Assembly: GCF_007896845.1 (NCBI RefSeq)
Contig: NZ_VOHS01000010.1
Span: 1-64,000 of the forward strand
Source: Chitinophaga pinensis
GTDB taxonomy: Bacteria; Bacteroidota; Bacteroidia; Chitinophagales; Chitinophagaceae
Direction: 5' to 3'
DNA: 64,000 nucleotides
Shown here: one piece after another, positions 1-10,077 of the stretch
Layout of the letters: each line of letters begins with the position of its first letter
Position numbering within the stretch: the first letter of the stretch is position 1
Notes under the pieces: generated by a model
The model's input: the letters and a program-made list of their open reading frames with translations, nothing else
What the model was told of the DNA's origin: nothing
The model's database searches: none
Translations under genes and position numbers: made by a program

Positions 1-625
1 TCAGGCCATCCATGCTGCACGTTCTGCGTGATAGGAAGTACAATAACAGCCAATACGATGTTGAGCTGTGGATCATTGTCAGACGCTTGTCTTTAAAATA
101 AAAATCAGCACTAATGATATACAGGCACTCAATGCAATAAATGCCGCATAAGCACCCAGATTGAAGAAAGTACCGTCAGCCGAACTGACTGTGAGATGGC
201 AAGATATTATACATTGTAATAAGCCATATACCGACTCAATTATACCCGCCACAGCGATTGCATAAAGCACAAACAAGTAATGCCGCCAATTGCACCTGCG
301 TAGTACCAGATAAAAAGCCGCTAAGCTTATCAGCTCGATCATCCGGATAGATAAGCTCCCTTACTGCGGAGAAAGATATAAATGACGAGTAAAGTGAAAA
401 CAGGTCGATCCGCGAATAGCTTCCATATGTGTTTGTCGGAGATCAACCATATTGCACTTCCGATCACCAGCAACAGCTAACGCCTTCTACGAAAAGAAGG
501 TCTTGGAGACTGTTACACACCATTTGAAGGGCTGTATATTTTGTAAAGGGGTCAGGACGAACAATGATAACAATACAATATCCCGCACCACCCTACATAA
601 GTTGGCAGTTTGCTTTGCGTATCAT
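1..625 (-). pseudogene. O-antigen ligase-like membrane protein, frameshifted and cut by the window start
   Basis: Seen: the longest clean piece (79-342) is hydrophobic, with ESVYGLLQ followed by GTFFNLGAYAAFIAL. This resembles the GTF-N-P-x-x-Y-A-G segment of O-antigen ligase/polymerase-fold proteins. Another frame at 1-78 reads VLPITQ then RAAWMA, like the S-R-x-A-W motif of the same fold. A further frame at 360-480 gives a transmembrane stretch (LLLVIGSAIWLISDKHIWKL). At least three frame changes are needed to join the pieces. An ATG at 625 is a plausible start, 43 bases after the signal peptidase stop. Known: the Wzy/WaaL fold has many predicted membrane helices and ligates or polymerises glycans. 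Inferred: last visible member of the minus-strand peptide/redox gene train. The substrate is unknown, and assignment rests on short motifs. Confidence 0.5.
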
Positions 626-667
626 AGAATAGTTTTAAACAGACGGTTCCATAAAAACCCTTTTTCA

Positions 668-1695
668 TTATAAGAGTAAAGAGAAGGCAACCTTTCCTAC
701 ATCTTCCTTTCGGGGATAAGTCCCAGATACCTTGAATCTTCTGAGTAAGGCTTATTATCTCCCATCATGAAATAGTAATTATCTTTAAACACATAGCTTT
801 CCGGTGTGTTATTACATTCCCAAGTTCGATGGTATTACTGTACAAAGCAGCATCAGAACGGTCCATCCTTTATAAGGAATCGTCAATGGACCAAGGTTTG
901 TAATGGTCCATATATCAGGCGGAAATAGGCGTTTTTTCCCGCTAATAGTTTTATTCTGTAAGCGGGTAATCTGCAAGGCATGCTGCGGCAGATCTCTTTG
1001 TGTAATATTGGCAACCAATATATTTGAATCGATATTCCCGAATCTATTGCAGATCGCGGGATAGATGAAAGATATCCTCTCAGACCGGCATGGTCACTAA
1101 TTTTAAAAGATACTGACTCTGGTGATATGGCGAGAAAGGCGCAAAGCGGTTATTTATAATGCCGTATCATTACTGATCTTTAAGTTATCTCCGGGTAATC
1201 CGGCACATCTCTTCACCACAAAGTAAGCAGGAAAGAGTTCGTAGATAAAAACATCATTTCTTCTGATATGCTATAACCACTCTTTCTGTTGATAAAGGAC
1301 AGGTTTCATCCTGCGGGATATTACGCCGGAACAGCTTCACCCATGAGATGCTGTTTGCATGTCAATTTCCTGCGGACCGTAAGCCAGTTTATTAATGAAC
1401 AGCACATCTCCTTTTATCAGCGCGCCCTCCATCGAGCTGCTATTGACCTGATAGATGTCAAAACATAAAGTTTGCAGATAATCGTATATACGATCAACAG
1501 AAGGCTTTAAACCAGTATTGACGACAGACTGAAACTGCCCTTTCAGGAATCTGCGGGAGAGATACAAACCTGTCAGTACAGAAGAAAAGGAATAATCAGC
1601 AACACAGATAGCCAGCCCATGCCAAACGCAATCGGGATCAACATGCCGGTCAGCAGTAGCAGATAGTAACGGTGGGTTAAAAACAACATTTTCAT
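668..1695 (-). pseudogene. S26-family signal peptidase I, frameshifted
   Basis: Pieces in different frames carry every SPase I box in the right order. The N-terminal transmembrane segment starts at ATG 1695 (MKMLFLTHRYYLLLLTG). The serine box is SSSMEGALIKGDVLFINKLAYG. The lysine box is VVKRCAGLPGDNLKI near 1190-1250. The middle box is WTITNLGPLTIPYKG near 880-920. The C-terminal box is MMGDNKPYSEDSRYLGLIP near 700-780. The stop is TAA at 668-670. The Ser and Lys needed for catalysis are present in sequence, but at least four frame changes separate them. If intact it would be about 340 residues, an inner-membrane enzyme cleaving signal peptides. It lies 17 bases after the GLPGLI gene. An accessory role in processing products of this train, such as the Cys-rich peptide, is inference. 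Confidence 0.75.
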
Positions 1696-1712
1696 TTTAC
1701 ATTATTACATCG

Positions 1713-2492
1713 TTATATATCCATAAAGATCTGCACCCATGATGAAGTCAATCTGAACCGGGGCAGGATATCCATCATCGATTTTTTATACTGCTTATTA
1801 TCAACGGGAACACTTCTTCCCTGCTCAGGAAGTTTCAGGCTCTCCGGCGTAACAGGTTGGCGATCTACGCGCTTTGCAAATATTGTAATATGCTCGTGTG
1901 GAAGGGCTACACCCAATATCATTCCCGGGAGACCGTTAAAAGACTCGGGACCACCTCTGGCAGGGATTTCTTCTGCATAATAAGCAACAATATAAATAGA
2001 GTCCGACAGCAACGCGTTAGCCCTGCGACATTGAAAACCGGCTATTTCCCGTGTTTCTTCTGTCAGCTTCCAGCGAATATTCCGGATAGTATCTTTAATA
2101 AAGAAGGTTTGATCGAATGCCTGTTTTAACGCAAGCGCTTCATGCGATGTCAGGTTATTCAATACTTTATTGTTGTATGATACAGCACCGATGTATGCTG
2201 TTCTGGCACTTATGTCGGCTTGTTGTGGTTTGTACAAGGTATACGTACTATCGAAATATAACTCGAAATCATCCGTCCAGAACTGTGGATTATCATTCCG
2301 GTAACTCAGCATATAAGCATACACCTGCGAAGCAGGTATGATATTCGCTTCCTTTACAAATCGCTCAGTCACCGCATAAGTATTCACCCTTCTCTCAAAT
2401 ACGATCTTACCGCTATTAACGAAAGTGGCCTGCTGTGCAGACAATACATGAGAAAAGACCATCATTGACAGTAAAAAGGATAATCTCTTCAT
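1713..2492 (-). CDS. GLPGLI family exported protein
   Basis: 259 residues beginning with a signal peptide (MKRLSFLLSMMVFSHVLSAQ). The hallmark motif FNGLPGMILGVALPHE lies near residues 184-199, which places it in the Bacteroidota GLPGLI family of unknown function. It is intact, unlike both neighbours. The start lies 3 bases beyond the stop of the upstream outer-membrane barrel gene, so the two are almost certainly co-transcribed. Known: GLPGLI proteins are often found next to TonB-type barrels with a carboxypeptidase-like regulatory domain, exactly as here. The role is presumably periplasmic or envelope. The last twenty residues are less typical, so a small C-terminal shift cannot be excluded. 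Confidence 0.85.
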   Translation of the reverse strand: MKRLSFLLSMMVFSHVLSAQQATFVNSGKIVFERRVNTYAVTERFVKEANIIPASQVYAYMLSYRNDNPQFWTDDFELYFDSTYTLYKPQQADISARTAYIGAVSYNNKVLNNLTSHEALALKQAFDQTFFIKDTIRNIRWKLTEETREIAGFQCRRANALLSDSIYIVAYYAEEIPARGGPESFNGLPGMILGVALPHEHITIFAKRVDRQPVTPESLKLPEQGRSVPVDNKQYKKSMMDILPRFRLTSSWVQIFMDI

Positions 2493-2495
2493 TTG

Positions 2496-5214
2496 CTATT
2501 CTTTTATAGTTCTGAATCTGGTAAAATTCCATGTCGCACCCAACATAAAAAATCGTCTGATGGTCGTATATCTGTTCTCTGAAAAGAAGTTATTATTGGC
2601 AGTACGGGAATAGCCATTATTCTGGTTCAGGATATCATTGCAGGACACCTTGATGGTCAACTGATCCTGCCTGAGAAAAGTCCGGCCTAACCACGCATTC
2701 CAGATCACACGGCTGAAATCGTCACTAAACGCCTGAGACTTCTGTTGCCAGAGATAATTGGCATCTGTATGTATTTCAAACTTCTTAAGAAAATAAATCG
2801 CCAGACTCGGTTTGATTTCAATGAATGGAAAGTTATTCTTAATAGCTGGTTGCAGAGAAGACTTATTATGTTATATCCTGCTTTTACCAGCAGATAAGTA
2901 CTGTATTTTTTTTGTCTGGATTTATACGTTTCCAGTCCTGCGCCATATGTATGATATGTCAGTTTATTCACATTATCATCTGTCAGATTGAAAGACTTTC
3001 CACCACTGGTATTCAGGGCAGCAATCATCTGTATATTAAATGGCAGCTGGCGACCATAATAAGCCATCAGATCGTAGTTCATGTTGGTATAGCCTGACAT
3101 ATTCACAAACCTGTAAATATACTTACCGGCAGCCGTCACATTAATAGCCTGCGCAATCGGGTTAGTAATAAAAGTTACACTTCCGTTACCACCGGTATAT
3201 ACGTTTGAAACGACTTTCGCCGTGTTGTAATCACCACTTATCTTATGACTGAAACTATTATCAAGGTCAGGATTAGCCAGATAAGTAACAAGCTGACCAT
3301 TGTTAAACTTCAACGGCAATAACTGTGTTCTCTCCGGATTGATACTGTTACCGGTATAGTTTAGCTGAAGTACTGAATACTGCTTCACGGTATATTGTAT
3401 ACCGCCACTGGGATTCCAGTTCAGAAAATTCCTTTTTAACTTGTAGTTATCAAGCTCACTTTCGAGATCCATCGCTATCGAGCGGACATTATTACCTGCT
3501 TTCAGCACAAATTTTGGCGCCACATAATTAATAGCAAGGCCTCCCTGATTCGACCAGATATTACTATTCATCTTACTGCTAAACGCCCCATCCTGATCTT
3601 TTCCTGCCGGGTTTTCTACCAGATTATAAGATCGCTTATCATCGTGACTGAGATTATTCTCCACCTGATAGTTAACGATCAGCGAGAGTTTTCCCGATAT
3701 CCGCTCTGTGTAAATCACTTTCAGCGTATTGGTACGCCAGTCGTCATTCGTTCGTCTGCCCAGATACAAAATGGCAGTACTGTCTTGTCTGCCGGTTGAA
3801 TCATAATAGTCACTGCGTGACAGATTTCCCCTGATGAATGATCATTTGAAAAGTTATTATTCAGATAGAGTGACACCGTACGACCGGGCTTTTTCAGACG
3901 TTTTTCCCACGCAAGGTTTACATTATAGGATCTGAGGTGATAGTCATTATGATCGCTGGATTCGTTGTTATATATCATACTGCTATCTCCCCGTAAATTC
4001 TGTGCGTTTCCGTAACTGGCAGTCTTGTTATCAGTAACTGCCCCATCTGCATATGCTGTAATTGTAGCAGTTGTATCTACTTTGAAAATGTACTTTCCGT
4101 TGGCTGACTGACGGGTATTCCGGTTATCAAATCTGTTCGTGGAATTACCGAGTATCAGGCCTCCGGGAAGGTTATTCTGAGATACGACGATATCTTCACC
4201 ATTCAGATTCATTGTATTGAACTTGTAATTGCCATTAAAAGACTGCTGATCGTTATTCCACTTATTATCATAATGTGCACCTGCGCTAACGACGCTGGAA
4301 TACCTTTACCATCATAATTCTCAGTACATCATTATCGGTGCCTATCTTTTGTCTGTCTGCAGCGCCCAGACCTGTACGGCAATATTACCGGTGGTACCGT
4401 ACACCGATAATCGGCGTTTCCCCTTAAAAGCATTCAGCATGCCCTGCGCATTATAATGTTCATCTGTACCGCCACCCAGTTCGACCTTACCAAAGACGCC
4501 ATGATTTTTATCCTGCCTGATCTTCAGATTAATGGTCTTATCTTTCACACCGTCATCTATACCGGTGAAGACAGCGGCATCCGACTTCTTATCATACACT
4601 TGTACTTTATCGATCATATCGGCACGCAGATTACGGGTCACCAGTGTAGGATCATCACCAAAGAACTCTTCTCCATCCACCAATACTTTTTTTACTTTCT
4701 TTCCCTGAACAGTGATATTGCCATACTGATCTACCTGCAGACCCGGAAGCTGTTTCAGCAGGTCTTCAACAGATGCATTCGCCTCCACCTTAAAACTATC
4801 CGCTGTAAATTCTGTTGTATCTCCTTTTATTTTGATAATAGCTGTCTGAGACTTTACGATCACTTCCTTCAGCAGTTTCTCTTTCAATAGCAGGCCTACC
4901 GTTCCATATCCAATACGCCATTTACAGGTTTCTCCGTAGTGATCTTATGAGAATAGGCTGCGTAACCCGGATAGGAGAAAAACAGGATATAGCTGGCGGT
5001 ATCGGCAAGGTGGTTAAATACAAAACGACCTTCTTTATCGGCACGGGTATCTGCAACGATAAAAGAATCACGTGCCTGCAACAACACAACGGAGCCCTTA
5101 TAAAGCGGGAGCTGTATATTCGTATCCTTCAGCACTCCTTCAGGTAAAGGACTGCGCGAAGGAAGTCGTATGACAGAGTAAAGTTATGATCAAAACTATT
5201 ACGCACCTGCGCAT
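2496..5214 (-). pseudogene. TonB-dependent-type outer membrane beta-barrel protein with carboxypeptidase-like domain, frameshifted
   Basis: ATG 5214 opens a signal peptide (MRRCVIVLIITLLCH, ending SFAQ). After one frame change comes a carboxypeptidase-regulatory-like beta-sandwich (residues with GSVVLLQARDSFIVADTRADKEG). After another comes a plug domain with KEVIVKS, LLKQLPGLQVDQYGNITVQG, VLVDGEEFFGDDP and a DKVQVYDKKSD stretch, typical of barrels that go with GLPGLI proteins. The remaining 1.8 kb reads as beta-strand-rich barrel in two or three frames, ending WNFTRFRTIKE. Four or more frameshifts near 5150, 4890, 4340-4210, 3740 and 2705 break it. It begins 12 bases after the stop of the plug/macroglobulin gene. 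The transported cargo is unknown. All pieces keep the family's order, so the breaks are recent or artefactual. Confidence 0.8.
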
Positions 5215-5226
5215 CTTTATACCAAT

Positions 5227-7483
5227 TTATCTTACGCCAAAACTAAATGTACCTGTACCTAAATATCCTGTTCCACTCACGCCTTCTGCCACACCCAGAA
5301 ATCCACTTCGTATATCGGAACAGAAAAACGGATCGTAGCTTCTCCCGTTCGTCTGTTACTATCAGGGATTCCAGTAAAGGGCGTTGCGTGTATCGCTCAT
5401 CCGTTTGTCTTCTTTTCATAGTCCGGAGAGTAGAAGGGAGCATGCTGATAGAAGCCTTTGGTAATAACCATTTTAAACTTCTTCAACAGTTCTTCTTCCG
5501 TATATTTCGGATAGTGATAAGGTTCCTTTTTCATGTCATTTGCACCGAAGGAAAAGGGGTGACTGCCTACCTGACTTCTTTTGGGTTCTATGAGTTCTGA
5601 GTACGCTACCCCTTCAATTGGCCGGGTGCCACTTCCACAGGCCGGACAATTCAGCCAGCCACACTGACCTACATAATCCATATTGCCTTCAACCGGGCTA
5701 TGCTGTCCAGATATCCCAGATAGCGATCGCCGAAGCCACGGCCTTTACTTTGTACAATCACCTCTTTGAGCATATTGCCGTATTGCAGCCTGTTACTATC
5801 TATCCCTTTTTCTTCAATACAATGTTCCTTTCACTTAACATATTCACCGTATGCTGTCCGGCCTCCACGTACTAATAGATTTAAACGGATCTGTCACATT
5901 AATACTGTGTTCTTTTTCAGAAAAATATTTAATAAAAAGCGTTGGCCAATGGAAAGATTTTCGGCACTAAGATAAAAGGTACCCTCACTGTCTGTTATCC
6001 CTATCTGATTAACGCTCTTGCTGTAATCAAAGAACATCAGGGATATCGGGTTCTTCTTTTTACCGGACTTATTAATTGCAGTAACTGTTGCTTTCAGGCT
6101 ATCCGCCAGCACCATTTTCTTAGCGGTATAATCCAGTCTCATTCTGTCGTCGCCCAGATTGTACTGGTCAGCTTTGTGTGTCAGCAGCAAAATATCCAGT
6201 GCTTCCCTCCTGTCGCTATGGGTACTATCAAAGTAAAAAGACGGATCATAAAGCGTATCACTTAACTGGGTAGTTAACTGATAATAGTTGACGATATCAC
6301 GCGTATGCTTACGATTGCCAAACAGGCGATCATACACCCGCAGACTAAGTGCTGCCGTACTGGTTGCCCCTGCTCGTCTGTAGTACTGATTTTAAGGGTT
6401 ACCTGCTCTTTCGGGGCATATGTTTCTTTTAATTGGCTGAAGCGCACATAGAGCTTCTTATCATGATGCACATATACCAGCGGGAAGCCAATATCCCTTG
6501 TTGTTCATTGAACAGTGTGACCTCTGCGACTCCGGAGGGCAGCTCTGCAATAGGTATCTTCATCAGCAGACTATCTTTTAACACTCCGGCGGCAATCACC
6601 TGCACCGCCCCTCTTACCTGTATTCTCAGCAGGACCTGTTGTTCTTTGGGTCGGGGAGAACTGAGTTTAAACAGTAAACTATCCCCCTGATTGCGCACAA
6701 GATGCAAGCCGATACCATCCTTTGCGATGGGTGGCAATTTAAAGTCTTTACCTTCATGCCGGAGCACATAAGCTCCATCTGCTTCAGGAGTAAACCGGAT
6801 GATGCCCATACCACCATGCTGCGTCTCTACAGCTGACACCGGCTTACCATCCTTATATAACTGCCCTTTGAGGTCAACAGGTTCATTATCTTTATTAAGT
6901 GCTTTAAACGCGACAGTGTTTGCGATACCGGCTATCAGTACATTTCCTTCCGGAAAGAACTCCAGCCGTAATGGCTCACCCTGACGAAGAGACCTTGACT
7001 GGGCAAGTTGCCAGTTATTCCTGATAGCACGCGGATCCTGCACAATCTGTATGGGCGCTACTGCAAAAAATGGGGTTGCAGGGAAAAAAGGAATGCGCTG
7101 TATAAGCTTTTAAAAGATATCTGCCCTCTTCCAGAGTTTGCGGAAGATATACGTGTCCGGCAGAGATACCATGTGTAACCGGTACATTTCCTTCCAGATA
7201 GCCGTGTCACTTCCTTCTTTTTTAGTTGCAGGTATAAGATACTTTCCTGTTCTGCCAATCCGAAAGTTTGCTGATCCAGTACGAAAGCATTGTACCACAG
7301 ATCTTCTCCTGCTATATAAATTTCCTTGTTGCTGGCCAGATAAACGCTTGTTCCTCCCGTTTTAGAATAGGGTTCCATGCGGTGGGCCAGACTATCAATC
7401 AGCGCGCGTCCCGGCTGGGAAAATGAGCTGATTGCCGTACAAAGCAGGCTAATGACAAAGAAGATGCGTATGGTACAATTCAT
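5227..7483 (-). pseudogene. Large exported macroglobulin-like/plug protein, frameshifted
   Basis: ATG 7483 starts a signal peptide followed by the typical opening of Bacteroidota MG2-type exported proteins (VYLASNKEIYIAGEDLWYNAF). Later pieces read APKEQVTLKISTTDEQGQPV (macroglobulin-like strand) and a carboxypeptidase-like SKSVNQIGITDSEGTFYL. A conserved cysteine segment, DYVGQCGWLNCPACGSGTRP, lies near 5630-5681. The C-terminal signature RNALYWNP runs into a final beta domain ending FSFGVR at stop 5227-5229. Seven or so frame changes are needed; joined, it would be about 750 residues. Known relatives carry a TonB-plug-like domain and are exported to the envelope, function unclear. It lies 14 bases downstream of the thioredoxin-like lipoprotein gene and 12 bases upstream of the barrel gene. 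Confidence 0.7.
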
Positions 7484-7497
7484 TCGTGGATATTTAC

Positions 7498-7956
7498 TTA
7501 TTCAATTTGTGTCTTCAACAACTGAAAAGCCTGTCCGTTTGCTGGTGACTGAAACTGGTGCTGGACAGCTTTTCCTTTTTCGAGCTGCACAATACAGGGA
7601 TAAATAGTATTGTTGGTTGGAATATCAAAGAAGCCTTGTTTATCGATATAGACATTGCCGCGGCTGTGCAACTCTTTGCCTATTTTCTGCTCCAGCATCT
7701 TCAGGGACTGCACCTTGGTCAAAACAAACAGAATATGCGGTTTATCGATGTAGTCCCGCATGAAGGCTTCCGCTTCCTGAATACAACCTCTGCAGCCGAG
7801 CCCGGGTAAAATGACCAGCCAATTGTATTCCGGCTTCAATTTAATCTCTTTTATGCCTTCTTCAATAACAGTATCTTCCTTATTTCCTTCAGTTTGTTCG
7901 CAAGATAATGCAATCATAGACAGTATGAGACAACACAAAATAATTCTTGATTTCAT
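7498..7956 (-). CDS. Thioredoxin-fold lipoprotein with CxxC motif
   Basis: 152 residues. Signal peptide with lipobox ending at Cys19 (SMIALSC). A strand leads into GLGCRGC: the CxxC pair is Cys55 and Cys58, directly after a hydrophobic strand (NWLVILPG), as in thioredoxins. A downstream TIYPCIV segment fits the cis-proline loop. The order beta-CxxC-helix-beta-cisPro supports a small thioredoxin domain, although sequence similarity to named Trx families is low. Inferred: a membrane-anchored thiol oxidoreductase or reductant of the envelope. The gene is intact, 11 bases after the DUF4221 lipoprotein, and shares a transcript with the Cys-rich peptide gene upstream. That pairing is the main reason to suspect disulfide chemistry on the peptide. 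Confidence 0.6.
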   Translation of the reverse strand: MKSRIILCCLILSMIALSCEQTEGNKEDTVIEEGIKEIKLKPEYNWLVILPGLGCRGCIQEAEAFMRDYIDKPHILFVLTKVQSLKMLEQKIGKELHSRGNVYIDKQGFFDIPTNNTIYPCIVQLEKGKAVQHQFQSPANGQAFQLLKTQIE

Positions 7957-7967
7957 TATAACAAGTT

Positions 7968-9182
7968 TTAAATGTCTTTTAATCTGAAGATCCTGAACGT
8001 GAGGAATTTCTCTTCTACATCGTTTGGCGCTACGTATTCCACATTCAGGCCTTCTTTGGTGACGAATGAATTGTCAGGATAAAACTCGTTCAGGTCGCCC
8101 AGCTCTGTTTCTCCCAGATATTTGAAGTCTTTATCCATTACGACTACGGCTACCTTTTTATTCTCCCAACGGAGCCGCACACCTTTTTCGGGAAGCGCTT
8201 TTCTCAGGAAGCGGTAATAAACATCTCTGTATTTATCGTAAAGGATACCACCATAAAGATCGCTGGTACAGGCCTTCTGATAAATGTATTCATTAGGAGC
8301 TGCGGACTTCTTTTTAAACTTATCTGCATCAAGCGATGTGATACTGGCAGCTTCGTTACTACCACCATATACAGTCGTTTCTTTATCTGCATCAAGATCA
8401 GATATAACAAGATCATGAGATACCGGGAAACTGTATACCATCTTTTTGTTGTCAGGCATTATATCATAGTATACGCCGGTAAACATCGGTTCATCCCAAA
8501 GGTATCCGTGACCATATATGTTATAAGGGTATTTATGCACATAGTTCACTTTGTTACTATTGACATCAATAAGTGAGGTGAACCTGAACTGTTGTGCGAT
8601 CGTATCCGGAAGTGTCCAGATAAATTGTCCGGGAAAGACCAGTTTTCCTTCATGTTCAATAATCGCATTCACGCCATGCGGCACATACTGCGGATATCTG
8701 TTGGTCCAGGACAGATCCTTCATATTCTCATTATTGATCAATGAGACTTTTGAAACGATCTCGGATTTATTGTTCAGCAGAATCATCTCCATCATTTTAT
8801 CATTATAGACATAGATGGAATCCATATTTCTGATATGGAAAGCCAGTGGCATCTGTACGGTACTGATAGGTATCTGGTTGACAGGATTATTAGCCGAATC
8901 GTAATTATATATGAAGATGTTCTTTGAGTATCCGCTCAACATGGCAAGATATTCGTTTCCGTTGGCATCGTTGTAAAGCTGTATATAAGGGGGACGGGGA
9001 GCAGACAGACTATCCAGTGAAAATTTCTTATCACCGTTCAGCGCTAACATCTTTGCCGCTTTCAGGCTTCCGCGTTTATCATTTTTTATTTCAATGCCGG
9101 CACTATTTTTACAGGATATAAAGCAACAGATGATAATGGCATATGCAATACTGTGTAGTATTAAAGGCATTCTGAGAGACAT
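7968..9182 (-). CDS. DUF4221 family lipoprotein (beta-propeller-like)
   Basis: 404 residues with a signal peptide and lipobox near Cys24 (CCFISCKNS). The body has repeated strand patterns such as IQLYNDANGNEYLAMLSGY, IFIYNYDS and FRFTSLIDVNSNKV, matching the DUF4221 family of Bacteroidota lipoproteins, thought to fold as a propeller. Biochemical function is unknown. It follows the Cys-rich peptide gene after a 114-base gap that contains a strong hairpin, and precedes the thioredoxin-like lipoprotein by 11 bases. Known context: DUF4221 and similar six-bladed-propeller lipoproteins frequently sit beside NVEALA peptides, suggesting a dedicated surface partner. The reading frame is clean. Confidence 0.75.
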   Translation of the reverse strand: MSLRMPLILHSIAYAIIICCFISCKNSAGIEIKNDKRGSLKAAKMLALNGDKKFSLDSLSAPRPPYIQLYNDANGNEYLAMLSGYSKNIFIYNYDSANNPVNQIPISTVQMPLAFHIRNMDSIYVYNDKMMEMILLNNKSEIVSKVSLINNENMKDLSWTNRYPQYVPHGVNAIIEHEGKLVFPGQFIWTLPDTIAQQFRFTSLIDVNSNKVNYVHKYPYNIYGHGYLWDEPMFTGVYYDIMPDNKKMVYSFPVSHDLVISDLDADKETTVYGGSNEAASITSLDADKFKKKSAAPNEYIYQKACTSDLYGGILYDKYRDVYYRFLRKALPEKGVRLRWENKKVAVVVMDKDFKYLGETELGDLNEFYPDNSFVTKEGLNVEYVAPNDVEEKFLTFRIFRLKDI

Positions 9183-9228
9183 AAGGCGCTTTTTTCATAC
9201 ATTTTTAAATAGATAGTTGTATCAGGTA

Positions 9229-9284
9229 AGGGCTACCTGCCCCGGATACTGCCATAGCCAATGCAGATCCGGTCAGATAGCCCT
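9229..9284. promoter_or_regulatory. Hairpin between peptide gene and DUF4221 gene
   Basis: The arms 9229-9246 and 9268-9284 pair over about 15 of 17 positions (AGGGCTACCTG against CAGATAGCCCT). It lies 12 bases after the peptide stop on the minus strand, with no long U-tract following. This fits partial termination or an mRNA-stabilising stem that lets the small peptide be made in excess of the downstream lipoproteins; that is inference. Confidence 0.5.
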
Positions 9285-9296
9285 GTTTACTTAAAA

Positions 9297-9542
9297 TCAG
9301 CAATTACCTTTTGTAGAATCGCAGTTATTATTAGAACCACCAGCATCAGGGTAACAGTTACCTGTTAATGAGCTACAACGGCCATTGTTGATAGGGGTAC
9401 TGCAACATTCTGCGTTTGCAGCGTTGATTTTAAATAAGCTGAACAACGTGGTATCAGATGCTGAACTTGAAGTGTTAGTAGTGAGAAATGCAGCCAATGC
9501 GATTGCCGCTACGCCGAGCGCGCCATAGATTTTTTTCTTCAT
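9297..9542 (-). CDS. Small exported Cys-rich peptide, NVEALA-like
   Basis: 81 residues if started at ATG 9542 (MKKKIYGALGVAAIALAAF). The longer in-frame opening to 9638 has no signal-peptide character and is not preferred. The leader is a lysine-rich, alanine-rich hydrophobic segment (1-20). The region LFKINAANAEC (36-46) resembles the leader-core junction motif of NVEALA-family peptides. The mature part holds six cysteines (46, 47, 56, 63, 74, 81) in a Ser/Gly/Asn-rich sequence ending in Cys. Even cysteine number and terminal Cys fit disulfides or lipid/thioether modification. It is the first gene of the minus-strand train. Function is unknown; toxin, adhesin or signal roles are all open. 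Confidence 0.65.
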   Translation of the reverse strand: MKKKIYGALGVAAIALAAFLTTNTSSSASDTTLFSLFKINAANAECCSTPINNGRCSSLTGNCYPDAGGSNNNCDSTKGNC

Positions 9543-9638
9543 GGTTAACGATTTAAAATGTGGAAAATTGGTTAATTGCATGCGATGGTCTTTACTGAGG
9601 GATATGATCGCTACATACCTCAGATACCCGGCTAACAA

Positions 9639-10077
9639 AGTACCTATTCATTACATTTACGTAATGACCTCAATTATTTTATCCTTTATGCATTAATGGA
9701 TTTTAAAAATCAGGACATTTTCTTTCGCTGTTTTTTTAAATGTTCAGGAGATACTCCTGCTGGTAAGTGATTTAATGGGTATGACCATCAGAATGTCGTG
9801 TCCGTTTGGGATTCCGTGGAACTGCATGGACTTCTCTTTAGCACATCTGGTCTTAAAAAATCAATGGTATCGTTTACGTTGGAAAGGGGCTATGCTTTCC
9901 ACAGGGTTTTAAAATCAGATTAAAAGTAGGTAACTAATTTTAATTAAACAAGTAGATAATTTATATTTTTTGAGCAATTTTGTCTCTAACCACGTAGAAC
10001 ATATGAAAGGCTGATATTTTTTTTTCTCACAAATAAAAAAATATCAGCCTTTCATTTCACCCTTTACAATACCTGAA
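9639..10077. other. Divergent intergenic region between peptide gene and TlpA gene
   Basis: No coding frame with family resemblance was found here. The stretch is A/T-rich and must carry the promoters for both the minus-strand peptide train and the plus-strand TlpA gene. No clean TAnnTTTG box could be fixed. Its one notable structure is the long perfect inverted repeat at 10003-10055. Confidence 0.6.
10003..10055. repeat. Perfect 21-bp inverted repeat upstream of the TlpA gene
   Basis: The left arm 10003-10023 and right arm 10035-10055 are exact reverse complements with an 11-base loop. Each arm has a G/C-containing outer part (ATGAAAGGCTGATA) and an inner T-run or A-run. It ends 22 bases before the TlpA start codon. 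The U-rich half lies inside the stem, so it is not a standard terminator. It could act as leader hairpin, operator or cruciform. Confidence 0.85.

Noticed and set aside
452..673. Plus-strand ORF opposite the O-antigen-ligase-like gene
   Set aside because: Composition is that of an antisense shadow; the minus strand carries family motifs in this stretch.
9297..9638. Longer form of the Cys-rich peptide starting at 9638
   Set aside because: The added 32 residues are not signal-like and the lysine-rich leader begins cleanly at 9542.
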